A DNA stretch of 34,439 nt from Arachidicoccus rhizosphaerae (GTDB lineage: Bacteria > Bacteroidota > Bacteroidia > Chitinophagales > Chitinophagaceae). Positions within the stretch are counted from its first letter, which is position 1. Each line of letters begins with the position of its first letter. The position numbers and the translations under genes were made by a program. The notes beneath the pieces are model-generated. The model did not search any database. It was not told the origin of the DNA and was given only the letters and a program-made list of their open reading frames with translations. This document shows, piece by piece, positions 17,502-25,237 of this stretch. The stretch is taken from positions 1 to 34,439 of the forward strand of contig NZ_FNQY01000033.1 in NCBI RefSeq assembly GCF_900107765.1, written 5' to 3'.

Positions 17502-18014
17502 ATGGACAAAAACGGACCATATATGGAAAAAACAAATTACCGGCAATCCCGCAAAATTTTTAATCCATGGTTTATCTGCAGTTTTCTGCCCGTATTTGCG
17601 GTCTGCATTTACCTGGCCTGGGACGGGGCTAGACGTGATGACACGATTAATATCATATGCGCCGTATCAACATTTACCATTTCCGGGACCGTACTGCTAC
17701 TGCTTCTTTTACAAAAAATGACACTTATTACAGGACCGGAAGAAATATCTTATAATTATTTTCCCGTCATAAGCGCGCTCAGGAAAATTCCATGGGCAGA
17801 AATTCATTCCATTCAGATTATAACGTATAACCCGTTAAGGGATTTTGGGGGATGGGGCTTTAAGGTCAGCAAGAAATATGGGAAAGGCTATACCACCACA
17901 GGCAATACAGGCCTATGGATAAAATTTACAGCCGGAGGTTCCGTATTCCTTTCCATTATAAACCCGGATGAAGTAGCGCATACAATCAGCCTTTCCCCTC
18001 CGGTTACAAAATAA
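17502..18014 (+). CDS. Small membrane protein with a PH-like C-terminal part
   Basis: 170 residues. Two membrane segments lie at about 25-42 (WFICSFLPVFAVCIYLAW) and 50-72 (IICAVSTFTISGTVLLLLLL). The soluble part that follows is beta-rich: MTLITGPEEISYNYFPV, IPWAEIHSIQIITYNPLRDFGG and GLWIKFTAGGSVFLSI. The pattern of strands plus IPWAEI resembles bacterial PH-domain membrane proteins, but I do not recognise a specific family. The Met at 17523 (MEKTNYRQS) is an alternative start. It begins 50 bp after the DUF3810 gene in the same direction, so the two may be co-transcribed. Confidence 0.7.
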   Translation: MDKNGPYMEKTNYRQSRKIFNPWFICSFLPVFAVCIYLAWDGARRDDTINIICAVSTFTISGTVLLLLLLQKMTLITGPEEISYNYFPVISALRKIPWAEIHSIQIITYNPLRDFGGWGFKVSKKYGKGYTTTGNTGLWIKFTAGGSVFLSIINPDEVAHTISLSPPVTK

Positions 18015-18045
18015 CAGAACCCTACATACGCTTCCCCTCATCAGA

Positions 18046-19158
18046 TTAAAAAACAGGGCGAGCATCCTGCCAGTTTTCGCTGGCCTCCTGACCGGCACGG
18101 ATATGTCTTGAGCGTAACACCTCTGATTTATAACAGGAAATCAATACTTGTCCTAAAGACGTTTTGTCCACTGCGGGCAGATCAAAAACAGCACCCGGTA
18201 ATAAAGACGCCGCGGCCGGGGTGGCGGGAGCCACAATCAGGCTACCTAAACCAGCGGTAGCCAGCTGCAAATCCAGCCCCTGGTCCGATAAACCGGGCGT
18301 TATTACCGCATAGGCGGATTTTAACCAACCATAAAGCGTAGCCTTATCAAGACCGGTTAATACATGGACATCCTTTTTATAATAGTAGGCATCTAATTTT
18401 TCTTGAAAATCAACATCTTGCGCAACCGCTCCGGATAACAGCAGCCCCAGGCGCATGGAGCTGCGCTGCCATTTTTTAAAATGAGAGAAAGCTTTCAGGT
18501 ATTCAATCACCTCCGCTTCCCCCGCAGATCTGGCGTCCAGCATAAAAAAGGCTTCACCATCCGTATGCTGATTTTTAAATGTCTCCAAAAGTTCGTCTGT
18601 ATATAAGGCCGGGTTCAGTAAACTTTTATCAGGGGCAGGCACCCAACTGATCAGTTTTTCATGAGCTGCCAGCGGGAGCACCGATTTCAGGCTGTCGACC
18701 GCTGTATTACTATAACTGACTATTTTATCACTCCATAGTAGTTTTTCCGTTTTTTTCCTGGCTTTTTTAATCAATGCTTCCTTGGCTCCATCAGGCAGGA
18801 TCATTGAACTGAGATCCCACACAAACTGCCATTGAACAGCCCCTTTGGTCTCCTTTAGTACAGGTAACGCTTCTCCCAGATAAAAAATATTTTCCGGGGC
18901 CAGTTGTCTGACCAGTGCGGGATAATTTATTTTCTCCCAAAGGTTTTTCTTTATTGAAGCGCCTTCCGGCACCTTAATCACCAATAGTGCCGTACTATTC
19001 CCCTCGGCGGCAATTTTCTGGTAACTGACGTCTGCAAAACTCAGCACTTTCGTATTTCCCCGGGCGGCATAAGCCTCAATAATGGCATTATATATGTAAT
19101 GCAGGTAGGGAACCTTTTCCAATCCATGCTGGTTGATTAATACAAGGGAGGTTTTCAT
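18046..19158 (-). CDS. Glycosyltransferase-like protein (GT-B fold suspected)
   Basis: A 370-residue soluble protein. The N-terminal half starts MKTSLVLINQHGLEKVPYLHY and alternates strands and helices. The C-terminal half has YGWLKSAYAVITPGLSDQGLDLQLATAGLGSLIVAP, which resembles the nucleotide-sugar binding region of GT4-type enzymes, where a stretch of the form AxxxxxPSxxEGxGLPxLEAxAxGxPVI is usual. Here the glutamate of the E-x7-E motif is replaced (QGLDLQLATAG), so the protein may be a divergent or inactive member. Activity and sugar are unknown. It is convergent with the small membrane protein gene and divergent to the DUF1573 pair. Confidence 0.65.
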   Translation of the reverse strand: MKTSLVLINQHGLEKVPYLHYIYNAIIEAYAARGNTKVLSFADVSYQKIAAEGNSTALLVIKVPEGASIKKNLWEKINYPALVRQLAPENIFYLGEALPVLKETKGAVQWQFVWDLSSMILPDGAKEALIKKARKKTEKLLWSDKIVSYSNTAVDSLKSVLPLAAHEKLISWVPAPDKSLLNPALYTDELLETFKNQHTDGEAFFMLDARSAGEAEVIEYLKAFSHFKKWQRSSMRLGLLLSGAVAQDVDFQEKLDAYYYKKDVHVLTGLDKATLYGWLKSAYAVITPGLSDQGLDLQLATAGLGSLIVAPATPAAASLLPGAVFDLPAVDKTSLGQVLISCYKSEVLRSRHIRAGQEASENWQDARPVF

Positions 19159-19220
19159 CAGGCAAAGTTAAATATCCATTTAAATTTAAGAGGCTATTTT
19201 TTCTAATGCACTGTATCCCC

Positions 19221-19228
19221 TACTTTTG
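19221..19228 (+). promoter_or_regulatory. -7 promoter box of the DUF1573 pair
   Basis: TACTTTTG matches TAnnTTTG exactly, 23 bp before the ATG at 19252. The -33 region is a T tract (19197-19202) without a clear TTG. Confidence 0.5.
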
Positions 19229-19251
19229 GAATCAATTAACAAAGAATAACC

Positions 19252-19665
19252 ATGAAGCGATTTATAGCAATATTAGCTATTATTATAGGAGGCACCTGCG
19301 TCGTAAAGGCACAGATGGTAAAACATGCTCCACCCATTGATGGCTTTAAATATATAAAGACGGATGACACAGATCATGACTTTGGGGATATCACCTACGG
19401 CACAGCTGTGCAGTATCCGATAAAGATGGTGAACATCAGTAAAGACAGCTTAAGACTTACTAATGTGGTGGTCAGCTGCGGCTGTACCACACCTGAATAT
19501 ACGAAAGGCGTATATGCTCCAGGTGATACGATTCCCATGAAAGTAGGCTTTAACGGCCATGCTGATGGCAATTTCAACAAAACGCTCAGCGTACTGTTCC
19601 AGGCCCCCGAAGGTCAGTTTGTTACCATCCTACGGTTCAGAGGCAAGGGAATCGTTAAAAACTAA
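19252..19665 (+). CDS. Secreted DUF1573 protein (first of two)
   Basis: 137 residues with a clear signal peptide (MKRFIAILAIIIGGTCVVKA, cleavage before Q or M). The mature part is one immunoglobulin-like DUF1573 domain: HDFGDITYGTAVQYPIKMVNIS at about 43-64, the family hallmark VVSCGCTTPEY at about 77-87, and YAPGDTIPMKVGFN after it. DUF1573 proteins are abundant in Bacteroidota envelopes; their function is unproven, and the paired cysteines suggest a structural disulphide or metal site. A related protein follows 154 bp downstream, indicating a tandem duplication. Confidence 0.88.
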   Translation: MKRFIAILAIIIGGTCVVKAQMVKHAPPIDGFKYIKTDDTDHDFGDITYGTAVQYPIKMVNISKDSLRLTNVVVSCGCTTPEYTKGVYAPGDTIPMKVGFNGHADGNFNKTLSVLFQAPEGQFVTILRFRGKGIVKN

Positions 19666-19819
19666 TATTAAATTTGATCAAATACATAAAGCCCCGCTTT
19701 TAAACCTTGGGATGAACATTGTATCTAAACAAACAGCTAAATCCAGGTCTCAGCATCAAGTATTAAATGAAATCAAGCTACAATACATACACAGAAAAAA
19801 TAATATTAAAATTAAACAA

Positions 19820-20209
19820 ATGAAAAAACTATTGTCACTGGCATTCTTATTAATGATTGGCGTTACTTTCTGTATGGCGCAGGATACCACCAAGCAGACC
19901 GCTGTTAAAGAGGCCAAATTCAACGAATTAAAACACCATTTTGGCGATATCAAGCAAGGCAAACCCGTAACTACCAAATTCACCTTTGATAATGAGGGTA
20001 AAAAACCCCTGATTATTGAAACGGCTGTTGCTTCCTGTGGCTGTACAACACCTACCTACCCTAAGCAACCCGTTTTACCTGGGAAAACCGGTGAAATATC
20101 CGTTACCTATAACGCGGAAGCCAGTGGCGCTTTTACTAAAATGGTCACGGTGAAATTTGCCGGATACGACCGCCCTGTATTACTGGTCATAGACGGCACC
20201 GTCAAATAG
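19820..20209 (+). CDS. Secreted DUF1573 protein (second of two)
   Basis: 129 residues with a signal peptide (MKKLLSLAFLLMIGVTFCMA, cleavage before QDTT). The single DUF1573 domain has HHFGDIKQGKPVTTKFTFDN, then VASCGCTTPTYPKQPVLPGK with the hallmark CGC, and ends VLLVIDGTVK. It is paralogous to the protein encoded just upstream. The start is set by the signal peptide and the A-rich sequence before the ATG at 19820; the open frame extends back to 19559 but that part overlaps the previous gene. A strong terminator follows, so the pair probably forms one transcription unit. Confidence 0.88.
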   Translation: MKKLLSLAFLLMIGVTFCMAQDTTKQTAVKEAKFNELKHHFGDIKQGKPVTTKFTFDNEGKKPLIIETAVASCGCTTPTYPKQPVLPGKTGEISVTYNAEASGAFTKMVTVKFAGYDRPVLLVIDGTVK

Positions 20210-20241
20210 TAAAAGCATAGACTAACAACAATTCGTTTGCA

Positions 20242-20280
20242 AATACCGGAAGTCTGATAATCAGCCTCCGGTATTTTTTT
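20242..20280 (+). terminator. Rho-independent terminator after the DUF1573 pair
   Basis: AATACCGGA (20242-20250) pairs with TCCGGTATT ending near 20274, followed by a run of T. Confidence 0.85.
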
Positions 20281-20364
20281 ATGCCTTCCTTAAACGGATT
20301 TTGCCGAGAAAATGCAGGATAAGTCCTCAAAATGATGTTTTTTTGCAAAACGAAATTTTTAAGC

Positions 20365-21486
20365 ATGTCTTCAACTTCTCAATCCGCTCTATTATTATTA
20401 GCTGACGGAACAATTTTTCATGGAAAGGCTTTTGGTAAAATTGGCACGACCACCGGTGAAATCTGTTTTAATACAGGAATGACCGGTTACCAGGAAGTAT
20501 TTACCGATCCCAGTTATTATGGTCAGATTCTGATTATGAATAATGTCCATATTGGTAACTATGGTACTAAAGCCGAGGACGTGGAAAGCGATACCATTAA
20601 AATCAAGGGACTGATTGGCCGGAACCTGGAAAATAACTATTCCCGTTATCAGGCCGATAAATCTCTGGAAGAATACCTGATTTTAAATAATATTGTCTCC
20701 ATTGCGGATGTTGACACCCGTGCTTTAGTTACCCATATCCGGAATAAAGGAGCCATGAACTGCCTCATTTCGTCTGATAATGATAATGTAGAAGAACTGA
20801 AAAAGCAACTGGCTGCCGTCCCTGACATGGAAGGGCTGGATCTGACTTCTGAGGTAACCACCAAGGAAGAATACGAACTGGGCGATCCGGCATCTGACTT
20901 AAGAGTTGCCGTCCTGGATTTTGGTATCAAAAGAAATATCCTGAAAAATCTGACTGACAGAGGCGCCTATGTCAGAGTACACCCGGCTCATACCTCTTTA
21001 GACAGACTTAAGGAATTCAATCCTACCGGTTATTTTCTTTCCAACGGACCTGGCGATCCGGCAGCAACAGAATATGCCGTTAAAATCGTAAAAGCCATAC
21101 TGGAAGAACAAATGCCCGTCTTTGGCATCTGCATGGGTCACCAGCTTCTGGCACTCGCCAATGATGTCCCTACCTATAAAATGCATGCCGGTCACAGAGG
21201 CCTGAACCATCCGGTTAAAAATACAATTACCGGTCTGAGTGAAATCTCTACTCAAAACCATGGTTTTGCAGTAGACCCGGAGAAGATCAAGGAGAATAAA
21301 GCACTTGAAGTTACCCATATCAACTTAAATGACGGTTCCATTGAAGGATTCAGAATGGTGGGCAGACCTGTATTTAGTGTACAGTATCACCCGGAAGCCA
21401 CCCCTGGTCCGCATGACAGCCGGTATCTGTTTGATGATTTTATCAATGCAATGAAATCCTTTAAAGAGGCAGCCCCAACGGCTTAA
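20365..21486 (+). CDS. carA: Carbamoyl-phosphate synthase small subunit
   Basis: The glutaminase subunit that releases ammonia from glutamine for the large subunit CarB; carbamoyl phosphate then feeds pyrimidine and arginine synthesis in the cytoplasm. The 373-residue protein has the N-terminal CPSase small-chain domain (GEICFNTGMTGYQEVFTDPSYYGQI, with IADVDTRALVTHIR further on) and a class I glutamine amidotransferase domain. The nucleophile Cys is in PVFGICMGHQLL and the His/Glu pair is in YHPEATPGPHDS near the C-terminus. All catalytic residues are present and the length is typical. The ATG at 20365 (MSSTSQSALLLL) is preferred to the codon at 20332. carB is not adjacent; a terminator follows directly. 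Confidence 0.96.
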   Translation: MSSTSQSALLLLADGTIFHGKAFGKIGTTTGEICFNTGMTGYQEVFTDPSYYGQILIMNNVHIGNYGTKAEDVESDTIKIKGLIGRNLENNYSRYQADKSLEEYLILNNIVSIADVDTRALVTHIRNKGAMNCLISSDNDNVEELKKQLAAVPDMEGLDLTSEVTTKEEYELGDPASDLRVAVLDFGIKRNILKNLTDRGAYVRVHPAHTSLDRLKEFNPTGYFLSNGPGDPAATEYAVKIVKAILEEQMPVFGICMGHQLLALANDVPTYKMHAGHRGLNHPVKNTITGLSEISTQNHGFAVDPEKIKENKALEVTHINLNDGSIEGFRMVGRPVFSVQYHPEATPGPHDSRYLFDDFINAMKSFKEAAPTA

Positions 21487-21517
21487 CACCGCCTGCTTAA
21501 ATAAAAAAATACTTAAC

Positions 21518-21560
21518 AAGCCCGTGCAGTTAAATTAAATAGCTGAACGGGCTTTTTTTT
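21518..21560 (+). terminator. Rho-independent terminator after carA
   Basis: AAGCCCGT (21518-21525) pairs with ACGGGCTT (21547-21554), extended by a weaker inner stem, and is followed by eight T. Confidence 0.85.
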
Positions 21561-21589
21561 ATGAGAAACAGGAGTTATTTTTGATAACT

Positions 21590-22264
21590 ATGCTATTTGA
21601 TCAAATCATACAATGCTCTCCCCTGGTGGCATCCGCCGCCGAATATGCAAAACAAACACTTGAACAGGCAGAGGGCGGACATGACTGGCAACATATTCAA
21701 AGGGTAGTCGTAAACAGTGAACGAATTGCCCAATCAGAGGCCTGTGATCAGGAAATTGTTTTTCTCGGGGCCCTGCTTCATGATATTGCAGACAGTAAAT
21801 TTCATGGCGGTGACGATGAAATAGGCCCGTTAACCGCAAGGCGGTTTCTGATCAGCCAAAATGCCCCTGAAACTTTAATAGAACATGTAGAACAAATTGT
21901 CCGGCACATCTCCTATAAAGGGGGACAGAAAAGTAGTTTTTACTCCCCTGAACTGGCTATTGTACGGGACGCAGACCGTCTGGACGCCATTGGCGCCATT
22001 GGCATTGCCCGGGCCTTTAATTATGGAGGATTTAAAAACAGAAAAATCTTTGACCCCTCCATTGCTCCGGTAGCCTATGCCACCAAGGAGGCCTATAAAG
22101 CCAGCACCGCCCCGACCATCAATCATTTTTATGAAAAATTACTCAAACTGAAAGACCTGATGCACACGGATACCGGTAAGGCGCTGGCGCAGCAAAGACA
22201 CCAGTATATGCTGGACTTTTTGACACAGTTCTTTGAGGAAGTGCAGTTTGACGGATTTGCTTAA
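21590..22264 (+). CDS. HD-domain phosphohydrolase
   Basis: A 224-residue cytoplasmic protein of the HD superfamily, close to YedJ-type predicted phosphohydrolases. The metal ligands are visible: His in GGHDWQHIQRV (about 30-36), the HD pair in GALLHDIADSKF, and the later Asp in VRDADRLDAIGAIGIARAF. These enzymes hydrolyse phosphate esters or nucleotides; the substrate is unknown. The ATG at 21590 is chosen; a TTG nine bases upstream is in frame. It lies between the carA terminator and aroQ. Confidence 0.85.
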   Translation: MLFDQIIQCSPLVASAAEYAKQTLEQAEGGHDWQHIQRVVVNSERIAQSEACDQEIVFLGALLHDIADSKFHGGDDEIGPLTARRFLISQNAPETLIEHVEQIVRHISYKGGQKSSFYSPELAIVRDADRLDAIGAIGIARAFNYGGFKNRKIFDPSIAPVAYATKEAYKASTAPTINHFYEKLLKLKDLMHTDTGKALAQQRHQYMLDFLTQFFEEVQFDGFA

Positions 22265-22436
22265 GCAGATGGCCGATTGAAGCGGATCTGTCCATTATAC
22301 AGATTAGGCACATTTTTACTGCCCCTGCTGCTATCCATCCCAAACAATTATACAGAAGTGAACAAGTAAATGCCATTTTTGCATAATTTCACCGCATATT
22401 CAGGTAATAAGAACCGTCAAAAGAAATAGATTAATT

Positions 22437-22880
22437 ATGCAGATCGCAATCATCAATGGGCCCAACTTAAACCTTTTAGGAACCCGTGAACCTACCATTT
22501 ATGGAGATACCAGCTTCGAGGCTTATTATAAAACCTTAACGGAGCGTTTTCCAGGCATTCAATTCCATTATTATCAGTCTAATGTTGAAGGAGAGCTGAT
22601 TAATGAGCTTCAAAGAGTCGGCTTTAGCTTTGATGGTATCTTAATCAATCCGGGAGGATACACGCATACATCAGTAGCCTTAGGCGATTGTATCGCTTCT
22701 ATTACCACTCCGGTCATAGAAGTCCATATCAGTAATATTCATAGCAGGGAGGCCTTCCGGCAAATTTCCCATGTTTCAGCTAAATGTAAGGGTACCATTG
22801 CAGGTTTAGGGCTGGAAGGCTATGCACTGGGAACGCAGTACTTTTTAAATACGGCAGCTCCCAGCACAAAAAAAATATAG
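22437..22880 (+). CDS. aroQ: Type II 3-dehydroquinate dehydratase
   Basis: Catalyses dehydration of 3-dehydroquinate to 3-dehydroshikimate, the third step of the shikimate pathway, as a cytoplasmic dodecamer. The 147-residue length is typical. It starts with the signature IINGPNLNLLGTREPTIYG, which includes the catalytic loop Arg and Tyr, followed by QSNVEGELINELQ, then ILINPGGYTHTSVAL with the catalytic Asn and His region, and EVHISNIHSREAFR. All active-site residues are in place. It is convergent with the esterase gene and only 38 bp from it. Confidence 0.96.
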   Translation: MQIAIINGPNLNLLGTREPTIYGDTSFEAYYKTLTERFPGIQFHYYQSNVEGELINELQRVGFSFDGILINPGGYTHTSVALGDCIASITTPVIEVHISNIHSREAFRQISHVSAKCKGTIAGLGLEGYALGTQYFLNTAAPSTKKI

Positions 22881-22918
22881 CCTGTACAGAATCTTTAAAT
22901 AAGTCCTTTAGCATCCTG

Positions 22919-23755
22919 TCAGGATTTGGAAGTACCTGCACCTTTTTCAAAGAAACGGTGCAAAAACAACATCTGGTAATTAATGGCGTTATTCCAATAA
23001 TCCCAGTTATGCTGACCGGGACGCTCAGCATAATCATGGTCAATTTTCAGGTTGGTCAATTTTAAATGCAGGGCCCTGTTCACCCCCAGGAAAAAATCTC
23101 CCGTTCCGCATTCAAAACTAATGGCCAGATCTCCGTTATTTAAGGTTCCGGCCAGATGCTGCGCCGTATGCAGTTGCCAACGTTCCTTGTTTTGTTCATA
23201 GGGTCCCAGGACTCTTGCGATATCCCAGTTTTTAGCAAAAGGCGTAAAATCCACGCCCCCACTCATAGAAACCGCTGCACCAAAGAAATCCTTGTGTAAG
23301 ATAGCGAGATATAATGCGCCATGACCTCCCATACTAAGTCCACCGAAGGCCCGGAATTTCCGGTCTTTTTTAGTGCGGTAGTGGCTGTCAACATAAGCCG
23401 GTACTTCTTTACTGACGTATGTTTCAAACTTAACCGTACTATCTATGGGAGAATCAAAATACCAGCTATTATAATTGCCATCCGGGCAGATACCAATAAT
23501 ATTATACTGATCTACACATTTTAAAAAATCGGGCGCGTTTTTCACCCAATTGGCATAATTGCCACTGTAACCATGCAAAAGATATAACACAGGGTATTGC
23601 TGAGCGCCCTTGTCATAAGAATCCGGTAATACCACGACACATTTTATATCTCTGTTCATAACTGTGCTATGGATGAGTACAGTATCGACTTTAGCAGCAT
23701 AGCTCAAGCTGACACCCAGCACCAGGCTCAGGGCCAGCACAAACAGCTTTTTCAT
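22919..23755 (-). CDS. Secreted esterase, alpha/beta-hydrolase (esterase D / antigen 85-like)
   Basis: A 278-residue hydrolase with a signal peptide (MKKLFVLALSLVLGVSLSYA), so periplasmic or outside the cell. The fold markers are VLYLLHGYSGNYANW (oxyanion region), the nucleophile elbow GGLSMGGHGAL with Ser, an Asp in ECGTGDFFLGVN, and the catalytic His in GQHNWDYWNN. This order matches the esterase family that includes tributyrin and feruloyl esterases and S-formylglutathione hydrolase. The natural substrate, perhaps an acyl or feruloyl ester of a plant glycan, is inferred only from the family. Length is normal and the triad is complete. It lies downstream of the bTHX gene on the same strand, separated by a terminator. 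Confidence 0.86.
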   Translation of the reverse strand: MKKLFVLALSLVLGVSLSYAAKVDTVLIHSTVMNRDIKCVVVLPDSYDKGAQQYPVLYLLHGYSGNYANWVKNAPDFLKCVDQYNIIGICPDGNYNSWYFDSPIDSTVKFETYVSKEVPAYVDSHYRTKKDRKFRAFGGLSMGGHGALYLAILHKDFFGAAVSMSGGVDFTPFAKNWDIARVLGPYEQNKERWQLHTAQHLAGTLNNGDLAISFECGTGDFFLGVNRALHLKLTNLKIDHDYAERPGQHNWDYWNNAINYQMLFLHRFFEKGAGTSKS

Positions 23756-23790
23756 GAGGACTTATTTTGTTTAATGAGAATTGAAAGTAT

Positions 23791-23826
23791 AAAAAAAGCA
23801 ACATACCACAAAGGAGATGTTGCTTT
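23791..23826 (-). terminator. Terminator after the bTHX gene
   Basis: AAAGCAACAT (23795-23804) and ATGTTGCTTT (23817-23826) form a 10-bp stem with a 12-nt loop. On the minus strand it is followed by a T run. Confidence 0.8.
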
Positions 23827-23856
23827 ATATGCATTTAAGCGTATCCAAAAATATAA

Positions 23857-23970
23857 TTACGCTTTTTTGGCGGCTGCTTTCTTTGCCTGTTGAGGTCTGG
23901 CAGGTCGTACCTTACCATAAGATCCCAAGAAGATTTTACCTTTTTTTGATTTTTTATCGCCTCTTCCCAT
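23857..23970 (-). CDS. 30S ribosomal protein bTHX (37 aa)
   Basis: A tiny basic protein beginning MGRGDKKSKKGKIFLGSYGK and ending in an Ala/Lys tail. The core GDKKxxxGKIxxGxYGKxRP is that of bacterial THX, a small subunit component that sits in a cavity of the 16S rRNA head domain. Bacteroidota genomes usually carry one copy. It is flanked by its own terminator downstream. Upstream on the minus strand CATTTTTG (24004-24011) is a one-mismatch -7 box, with TTTTG at 24035-24039. Confidence 0.9.
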   Translation of the reverse strand: MGRGDKKSKKGKIFLGSYGKVRPARPQQAKKAAAKKA

Positions 23971-24285
23971 TTTTTAAATCGGTTTAAATGTTTTTAACTG
24001 CTGCAAAAATGCATAAAATTTTGCTAGCATCCCGCAAAATCACCAGAAATTTCAGGGATAAAGCTTAAAAACTGACATTTAACCCCCTTTTCAGGGGCCT
24101 TCACGTCTTTTTTCCCAAAAAATCAAAAGGCTGCGCTATGATATATCCACACTCATTCAAGGATAAATGAGTGTTCTATACAATAGCGCAGCCTTTGTTC
24201 ATTGAAGGCCTAGGCGTTAAATCCATATAAAATATAATTCAACTACCTGCATTCATCTGCCAGTAGGCAGGGTCTTAAAAAATCA
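23971..24285. other. Intergenic region between HU and bTHX genes
   Basis: No gene is seen in 315 bp. It holds the bTHX promoter region, a large two-tier hairpin (24126-24196), a short CCCC/GGGG hairpin at about 24082-24097, and a small CTGCC/GGCAG stem at about 24257-24270 just after the HU stop codon. Confidence 0.6.
24126..24196 (-). terminator. 71-nt two-tier hairpin downstream of the HU gene
   Basis: AAAGGCTGCGCTAT (24126-24139) pairs perfectly with ATAGCGCAGCCTTT (24183-24196), and inside it ACACTCATT (24149-24157) pairs with AATGAGTGT (24166-24174). On the minus strand the outer stem is followed by TTTGATTTTTT, as expected of a terminator for the HU transcript. The inner second stem is unnecessary for termination, so it could also be a structured RNA or a palindromic repeat element. 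Confidence 0.65.
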
Positions 24286-24555
24286 TTAGATTTTTGCAGA
24301 CAGTTCTTTACCTGCTTTAAAACGAGCTACTTTTTTAGCTTTAATTTTCAAAGGAGCACCAGTCTGAGGGTTACGTCCTGTACGAGCTGCACGTTTAGTA
24401 ACAGAGAAAGTACCGAAACCTACTAAGGTTACTTTGTCACCAGATTTTAATGTTTTCTGTACGGTAGTAGTGAAAGAATCCAGTGCTGCGTTTGCCTGTG
24501 TTTTAGTGATATCGGCGTCTGCTGCGATTTTAGCTACTAATTCAGCTTTGTTCAT
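24286..24555 (-). CDS. HU-family DNA-binding protein
   Basis: An 89-residue histone-like protein that binds and bends DNA as a dimer in the nucleoid. [25 protein letters not shown] forms the helical N-terminus. [11 protein letters not shown] is the conserved core strand region, and the DNA-binding arm carries [17 protein letters not shown] with the intercalating Pro in RNPQTG. Length and motifs are typical of HU rather than of the longer Bacteroidota variants. It has a near-perfect promoter just upstream and an elaborate hairpin downstream. Confidence 0.95.
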   Translation of the reverse strand: MNKAELVAKIAADADITKTQANAALDSFTTTVQKTLKSGDKVTLVGFGTFSVTKRAARTGRNPQTGAPLKIKAKKVARFKAGKELSAKI

Positions 24556-24586
24556 AGTTTTATATTTTTTGAGTTAATAACAGAAA

Positions 24587-24617
24587 CAAATTTATTAGCT
24601 TTTCTCATATAACAAAA
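24587..24617 (-). promoter_or_regulatory. Promoter of the HU gene
   Basis: On the minus strand TTTTG (24617-24613) and TAAATTTG (24594-24587) are separated by 18 bp, a textbook Bacteroidota promoter. The start codon at 24555 lies about 30 bp downstream. Confidence 0.75.
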
Positions 24618-24847
24618 TATTTTTTTGACTTTTTATGATTTATCTGGCTGGCCCAACTGCCCATCTGATAAAGGTTCCGGAAAAATAGCCCACCGTTTTA
24701 AGCATGCAAAAAATCATAGCAAACTGCTAAAACCCTTTATTAATCAATATTCCAGCTTTTAATTCCCCTGAAACTAGCTGATAATAGGGCACTCAGCAAT
24801 ATACAATTCTTTTAAAAACTACAAAATTTCTTTTTAATTGTTCACAT

Positions 24848-25153
24848 TTAATGCACAATCTCCATTAAGGTCGAAAAACTGAGCATTTTTTCCCCCCAGG
24901 TGGCCCGCTGTGTCTGTAAAAATGCAGCCTCGTGTACTGTTTTAAAAGCATTATAATCGGCCTTACTCTCCGCGAAAAGCTGCAAGGCATAAGTCGGACC
25001 GTCGCTGTCGTCTACCTCCCTTAATCGTAATAGTTGATGCCGGGTAAACTTACCGGTAGCCAACATAGCGGTTATATGTTCATCACCCATCCAGGCCAGC
25101 CACTGCTGATGAATCTCAGGGGCAATTTTAATCGTAATATTATATATAAACAT
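24848..25153 (-). CDS. DUF4286 family protein
   Basis: A 101-residue small protein. It begins MFIYNITIKIAPEIHQQWLAWM and has HITAMLATGKF in the first third, RLREVDDSDGPTYALQLFA in the middle and GEKMLSFSTLMEIV at the end. This pattern matches DUF4286, a ferredoxin-like dimeric alpha+beta family common in Bacteroidota and without a known role. No catalytic residues can be named. It lies 84 bp downstream of the exonuclease gene on the same strand and may share its transcript. Confidence 0.82.
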   Translation of the reverse strand: MFIYNITIKIAPEIHQQWLAWMGDEHITAMLATGKFTRHQLLRLREVDDSDGPTYALQLFAESKADYNAFKTVHEAAFLQTQRATWGEKMLSFSTLMEIVH

Positions 25154-25237
25154 ACAATGTGCAGGTTTGAAAGGAAGTAAAAACGGGTTGCTGCCCGCTT
25201 TTACCCCTAATTATTTTAATAAAAACAGTGGTGGCAT

